Positions 59,151 through 64,000 of a DNA stretch of 64,000 nt are shown piece by piece; the first letter of the stretch is position 1; the number at the start of each line of letters is the position of its first letter. The stretch is from Odiellus spinosus. Its lineage: Eukaryota > Arthropoda > Arachnida > Opiliones > Phalangiidae. The translations under genes and the position numbers were made by a program. Under the pieces are notes generated by a model that worked only from the letters and a program-made list of their open reading frames with translations, ran no database searches and had not been told where the DNA came from. The stretch covers positions 24,323,136 to 24,387,135 of the forward strand of contig OY987226.1 in assembly GCA_963920705.1 (NCBI GenBank), read 5' to 3'.

Positions 59151-60437
59151 TAGTCAAATTCTAATGACAATTAAAAATAGGAGCGACGTATTCAGCTACA
59201 TGGTCATGTTTAGTTTTATTTTCACTCTCTCGAAAGAGTCGAATATTCTACGAAGAGACCCCATGCTCCGTGCAAGCACGGACGCGCCATACCTACCTTA
59301 ATTTTCGAGCCTCTGTTATTTTACAGATACATAATAGTTGAAGTTTATCTTAAATTAAAATTATTCTAACCAAAAGTAAAACAATAAAACCATAATTAAA
59401 TTATTTTCAAGCTATAGGACTAAATTAAACGTAATGATGATAGAATTCAATTAACTATGATTAAACAAATTGTAGTTGAAATGGATTTTACAAGAATAAA
59501 CACAACTGAATTTCTAGATTATTTATTATTAATTAATTTAAACCTAAGACTGAATTAAAGAGAATGATGTGATTAAACAAATTATAGAAAATGACTTAAT
59601 GAGTTTGACCTTCCTTGACTGAAAGGTATTAAGGTAAGCTTTAAGCCGAGTTCGAGGGAAACTAGTGTCACCTACAGCATAAGCTACTAATTATTCCATG
59701 CTTACAGATAGAAAGTTAATTTACAAAATATAATTAAATTTAAATATGATTTTTTGAGAGAGGACTAGAACTAATTATTATAGAATTTAAATCAAGCATA
59801 ATTAAAGTTTTTAAAAAAACCGTACGCCTTTATTTCGTTATACTGCTGTAGTCCTACTTCCTACTAATCTAGCGTCACCTGTGACAAAAAGTTAACGTCA
59901 AATTAATTTAATAAATATAATTAAATTTGAATATTATATTATGATCGTTTAAGACTAGTAATATTTTATTTTATAATGTAAATTACGAGTAATAAGCTTT
60001 TAAATTTTTTTTTTAATTGGATACATATATAAAGAATTATACGCGACGCTACTATTACACGGCCTGGCTTCCGTAAAGCACCTATCACAGATTTAAGATG
60101 TTTTTATCTCAGATTCTACCATGTACTTATAGCATAACCGCTAGCGCGTTGGCATGGCTATCCCAAAAGTTAACAGCGTCGAGCGCGGACAGTGACTGGG
60201 AGGGAGACCTCCTGTGAGAGATTTTATTTGAAATGAAAATTTCAGAATTTGGAAATTGTACCGCCACCTATGAGAAGAGTTTTGAACTAAAATAGAATTT
60301 TCTTGCGATGACGTAATTGCGAACACGGCGAACGACGGACACACACACACACTTACACACACACACACCCACACACACACACACACGATCAGGACAGAAC
60401 CTCTCCGTGAACTAAAGTTCACTCGGAGAGGTAAAAA

Positions 60438-61531
60438 TTCGAATTTTATCGAAGGGGGTACCCCTTTCAAAAAAATTGTAAGCTACCACTTCCCAAATAT
60501 TGAAGAAAAAAAAATGAGGGGGGTACGTATTGTAGGAAAATTTAAGAAAAAAGAAACGATTTTTTCCATGGGATTACCCTTGGAAAAATACGAAAAAAAA
60601 ACGAAAGGGTAACTGTTAGATTAAAAAAAACGAAAGGGTAACTGTTAGATTAAAAAAAAAAAATGATTTTTGTCCAAAAGGAAAAATTATATTATTTTTC
60701 CAAAGGGCACCCATTGGAAAATAATCATTCTTTTTTTTTTTTTTTTTTTTTTTTTTAGTTGAATATTTAAAGCTGAAATTTGTTAGATTTTGATTTGTAA
60801 TAAAAAAAGCTCAATATGAAAATGAATTTTGGTAGCTTTTAACTTTTACAATGGTTGTTTTTATCCAGGCAGAGCAGATAGTTGTAAAGTTTGGGTACAG
60901 AGAATATTGTACAAATTATTCTGTGTTTATCTAAGGGTGGACGGGTATTACCCGCCACTGGTCAGAATTAGACTCAGGCCGGACGGAATCAGCCTCGTCG
61001 TTTGACTTCAAAAAACGTCTCGTATTTTTTAGACCAATCAAAGTTATGGAAAAGCAAAGTAGCTTGAAATACGCGCAAAAGTTCAATTTATAAAAAGATA
61101 TACCTAAATTGGACACAGTTAATATTGGGAGAAACAAAAAAATCCCTTGAATAAAATTAAAAAAAAAATCGATTATTTTCCAAGGGATACCCCTTGGAAT
61201 TTCTTTTAAAAAGAATCGATTTACCTAAATAAATTTCAAGGGGTATCTCTTGTAAGAAATTCGGTTTTTCCAAGTGGTACCCGTTGGAAAAAATTCGTTT
61301 TTTTGTTTATTTTTTATTTTTTCCAAATGAAAAAAAAAAAAAAAAAAAAATCAAACCCGTTTGAAAAAAAACTAATAAAATTTTTTTTTCCAATTACAAA
61401 AAAAGTGAACTTTTTTAATTTTTTCCAAGGGGTTGTAGTTATCTTATGGACTGTTGTCGGGTTTAGGATTAGTAGGCTTTGCGCGCGTAGTCTTAGTGAA
61501 CTTTGGACAAATGACAAGGTCTATCGAGGTG
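60438..61531. repeat. Degenerate GGGGTACC-like palindromic repeats
   Basis: 60438-60730 continues copy A's 31421-31800 (GAAGGGGGTACCCC; CCATGGGATTACCCTTGG). 61140-61430, not in copy A, has CCAAGGGATACCCCTTGG, CAAGGGGTATCTCTTGTAAG and CCAAGTGGTACCCGTTGG. These dyads resemble the satellite at 1-10760, again set in A- and T-runs. The 61303-61551 frames are low-complexity artefacts. Confidence 0.65.
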
Positions 61532-62222
61532 TAGTTCTCCTATGGACTTAGTCAAATTTTATTTTGATTTTGGTGTAAATATGCAAATATGATTTCCTTA
61601 TAATCACAAAATATGTTTCACTGATTATTTAAATATTAATTCCAATATTTAAATACCTTTACTAATAAGACTACGAGTAACATCTTGACACTAATTGCAT
61701 CCAAATTTGTTCATCGAGTTACAAAGATTTGGTATCTTCCGGCATGGCGCCTATTTTACAATATGTGGCATCTAAAATCAGCCTTGGGAGCCTTTTTTGA
61801 TTTTTGGAAGGTTACATATAAGTCATGTTCGCGTCTCTTTCAAATTCCTCAGAAATAGGTAAATTTTTTCCTTTTTGGCCCAAAAAAAATGCTAATCTAA
61901 ATTGGGCTATATGTATTCTGTATCTCAAAAGATTTTGTTATATATTAAAATTTAGAACCATTTAATTTAGGAGTCCTTAAACTCTTTAATAATTGATTTT
62001 ATTCAATATATTTGATAATTTAAATTTGTTTAGCGCGTCATCTTTATTTGGCATAATCATAATTTTCTGTTGGTCACGTGCCTTTTGTCGCATTTGATAT
62101 TTGATTTCAGAGTGTTGTTGTTTGAATAATGAATTTAAATAAAGCTAACGTACGACAGAAGGGCATCGGTCCAAGACTTATCGTATTAGAAAGGTTTTCG
62201 AAAATATACCATGTAGTTTTAT

Positions 62223-62526
62223 CAAGAAGGATCAGACAAGGAGAGGAAAAGTGGGAACTGCGCGGTTCCTACTGCGTCGGCCTAAACTCCCGCTCTGGGA
62301 GAACGGGGGACAGACAGGGGTAGAGATGCTTCGTGGTAAATTGTTGTCGCGTGGGTAAAACGGATCCTTTATGAGACGCGTAGTAGCCGACGACGCCTAG
62401 CGACCACGTGACAACAGTTTACCTCGAGAATTTCCTATCACCCCTTTCCACCCGAGTAGGAGGTTGGTTCTTCTCTCTCTAACTCAACGCAACCCCACTT
62501 TTCCTCTCCTTGTCTGATCCTTCTTG
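62223..62526. mobile_element. 304-bp MITE, 7-bp TSD (copy B)
   Basis: Same insertion as 34890-35193, including the flanking GTTTTAT, at a constant offset of 27333 bp. It confirms that this MITE was present before the segmental duplication. Confidence 0.85.
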
Positions 62527-63309
62527 GTTTTATCTGAAATAACCAAAACCTTTTGAATAATAATTTTAATACTAGTGTTCGGAATCGGATAACCATTATC
62601 TTCTGTTATTTATATTTTTTCAGATATTTTATTTTCGGATTGTTTTGGTCTAAAAAAAAGGCAATTCGCAAATTCAGATAAAAGTTGAATGAATTGGGTT
62701 TATCCGAAGATAACGTTAAACAATCGAAAAGAGAATTCACATTCTTAGAATTCTTGGAAATTAAAAGAATTATATTTCAAATTCACGATTGCAATTCAAA
62801 GAGAATAAATAAAACTTTTAGGTTAAAATTTTATTTATTATTTTTGGAGAAAACTGATTTTTAAATTTTCGTAATCCGGATATTAGGATAAGTTGCCATT
62901 ATAGGATAGAAAGAGATACGAGTATTATTATATTATTTTATCTTTATGTAAGTTACCGTGATTGATAAATAGTCCATTTTTAACCAAACATATAATATCT
63001 GAATTTAATTCCGTAGTTCTATCCATTTAAGAAAAGTTATACAAATTGCTAGCTCTATTTAACACTAAAATAAATACCCCCTTTATTTTTTAATCAATTT
63101 GAACCTCAACTAATATCAGCCATTAGTTTCTTCTTTAGAGTTGTCTATATTTTTAATACACAATATAACATAGGATATGTGAGAAATTAACCATTCCAAA
63201 TTAATGGTATTAATTCTTGAATAAATATTTATTAGAAAAACCTTCCTTCTTTCCTGAATCTAGAATAGTTTCAAGATCGGTAACTTGGTCATAACCAAAG
63301 GGATAATTA

Positions 63310-63809
63310 TACAAAAAAGAGGTTGTTTCGCACCCTTAAAAAAACTCTTTATCTAACTCGAATCAAACCCGTGAAGGGACAGAAATTATTTGTTAGAGAA
63401 AGAGCAATTTCATATCTTTAAAATTATAGTTAGTAGGTTTAGTCTACTACTTCAAAGATTTTATTACTATTATATATTTTCCAAAAAACGGATAAAGACG
63501 ACCTAGGACTAATGATAAATATATATACATTAAAGGAACTCCATCTTTAGCTAATTTTATTAGTAATACTGATAGAATTTAAAATTAACATCAATGGGAG
63601 AGGAAGGTTTCCTAGGTCGTCTTTATCCGTTTTTTGGAAAATATATAATAGTAATAAAATCTTTGAAGTAGTAGACTAAACCTACTAACTATAATTTTAA
63701 AGATATGAAATTGCTCTTTCTCTAACAAATAATTTCTGTCCCTTCACGGGTTTGATTCGAGTTAGATAAAGAGTTTTTTTAAGGGTGCGAAACAACCTCT
63801 TTTTTTGTA
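63310..63809. mobile_element. TA-flanked fold-back MITE (copy 2), 500 bp
   Basis: Same element as 51033-51529. Left flank: end of segmental copy B. Right flank (63812-64000): identical type to 51532-51720. TA is on each side. Confidence 0.88.
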
Positions 63810-64000
63810 TAATTTCTGTCCTTTTTTCTCCAAAAATATACACCTTTTCCACATTTCACTATTTTGCTTTATAGGTTTATTGAACCTTAATTCTTACTAA
63901 TGCTGAATAAAAATTAAAGCGTTTAATTGAGGCTTCAATCTATTCGTAATTTAGACCCTGGTACAAATCTCGAAAGACAGAGATTAACTAACCTAACCTT
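63810..64000. repeat. Duplicate of 51530-51720, cut by window end
   Basis: Follows the MITE and ends in the first AACCTAACCTT unit of the array seen at 51700. No gene in it. Confidence 0.85.

Larger units (their letters stand above)
58140..60432 (+). mobile_element. Helentron-like (HINE-type) element with preserved empty site
   Basis: 5' end CAAGTTGGGAAACCAAAATA with TACCTCTCC at 58161-58169. 3' end has an AC microsatellite (60337-60386), then the stem-loop CCTCTCCG-TGAACTAAAGTTCA-CT-CGGAGAGG (60400-60431) and TAAAAA. Copy A shows TTTAAAAAAATTCG (31411-31424), where here TTTAAAA is followed by the element and then AAAAATTCG, so no duplication longer than 2 bp was made. This fits insertion between two A (or T) bases, as known for Helentrons. 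The interior contains four diverged copies of a GTGTCACCTG...AAATTTAAATATGATATT unit (58745, 59010, 59665, 59875) and a nested fold-back. No Rep/helicase frame, so non-autonomous. Confidence 0.8.
54197..63308. repeat. Segmental duplication, copy B
   Basis: Near-identical partner of 27758-35962, with cuticular gene 4. Extra sequence in B: 24 bp near 54300, about 79 bp at 55399-55477, a 193-bp TTAA MITE, and the 2.3-kb Helentron-like element. The GC-richer block recurs at 54930-55195. The homology ends at 63308 precisely where a TA-flanked MITE begins, whereas copy A continues into the promoter of cuticular gene 3. Confidence 0.9.

Noticed and set aside
60141-60470. 109-residue - strand frame with Val-Cys repeats
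   Set aside because: Translation of the AC microsatellite and hairpin at the 3' end of the Helentron-like element.
1-64000. Retrovirus-like, LTR or Polinton-type elements and tRNA or rRNA genes
   Set aside because: I found no reverse-transcriptase, integrase, capsid or polymerase coding traces, no paired LTR structure, and no convincing tRNA boxes by eye.

Overview
The window looks like AT-rich insect nuclear DNA. The evidence is a cluster of intron-bearing genes for small Gly/Ala/Tyr-rich secreted cuticular proteins, TTAGG-type (CCTAA) telomere-like patches, and a broad set of insect-type DNA transposons (P/THAP9-like, an IS630-Tc1-mariner relative, PIF-Harbinger/ISL2EU-like, hAT-like, Helentron-like, many fold-back MITEs). 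I cannot name a species. I saw no rRNA, tRNA, CRISPR array or retrovirus-like element.

Layout. 1-10760: one satellite array of ~63-bp monomers, each with a KpnI-site palindrome, containing a recently duplicated 1268-bp higher-order unit. 10780-23065: Helentron-like 5' end, a 22-23 bp minisatellite, cuticular gene 1, a 3.8-kb PIF/ISL2EU-like transposon with ~830-bp inverted repeats, and a second minisatellite of the same family in inverse orientation. 22262-27298 (- strand): candidate exons of an unrecognised secreted-protein gene; its putative first intron holds a transposon relic with a hAT-like element nested in it. 27758-35962: first copy of a large segmental duplication, with cuticular gene 2 and head-to-head Sailor-type transposase copies. 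36000-41340: cuticular gene 3, a decayed promoter of a further copy, and divergent cuticular gene 5 on the - strand. 41860-46970: 25-bp minisatellite and a P-element/THAP9-like gene with an intact THAP domain, fold-back elements in its intron and upstream. 47312-54196: Helentron-like element, TA-flanked MITE, tandem arrays. 54197-63308: second copy of the segmental duplication, with cuticular gene 4 and a 2.3-kb Helentron-like insertion whose empty site is preserved in the first copy. 63310-64000: second TA-flanked MITE sitting exactly on a duplication breakpoint.

The host content is the cuticular cluster. All five genes share a three-exon plan (exon 1 encodes only three residues; exon 2 ends in phase 1), and the four + strand copies share promoter blocks and an almost identical second intron, which suggests gene conversion or recent amplification. 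Nearly everything else is repeat. The most unusual signals are the palindromic satellite and its relatives inside the duplicated segments, the Helentron-like ends in which three separate copies of a short motif change together, and a MITE at a segmental-duplication junction.
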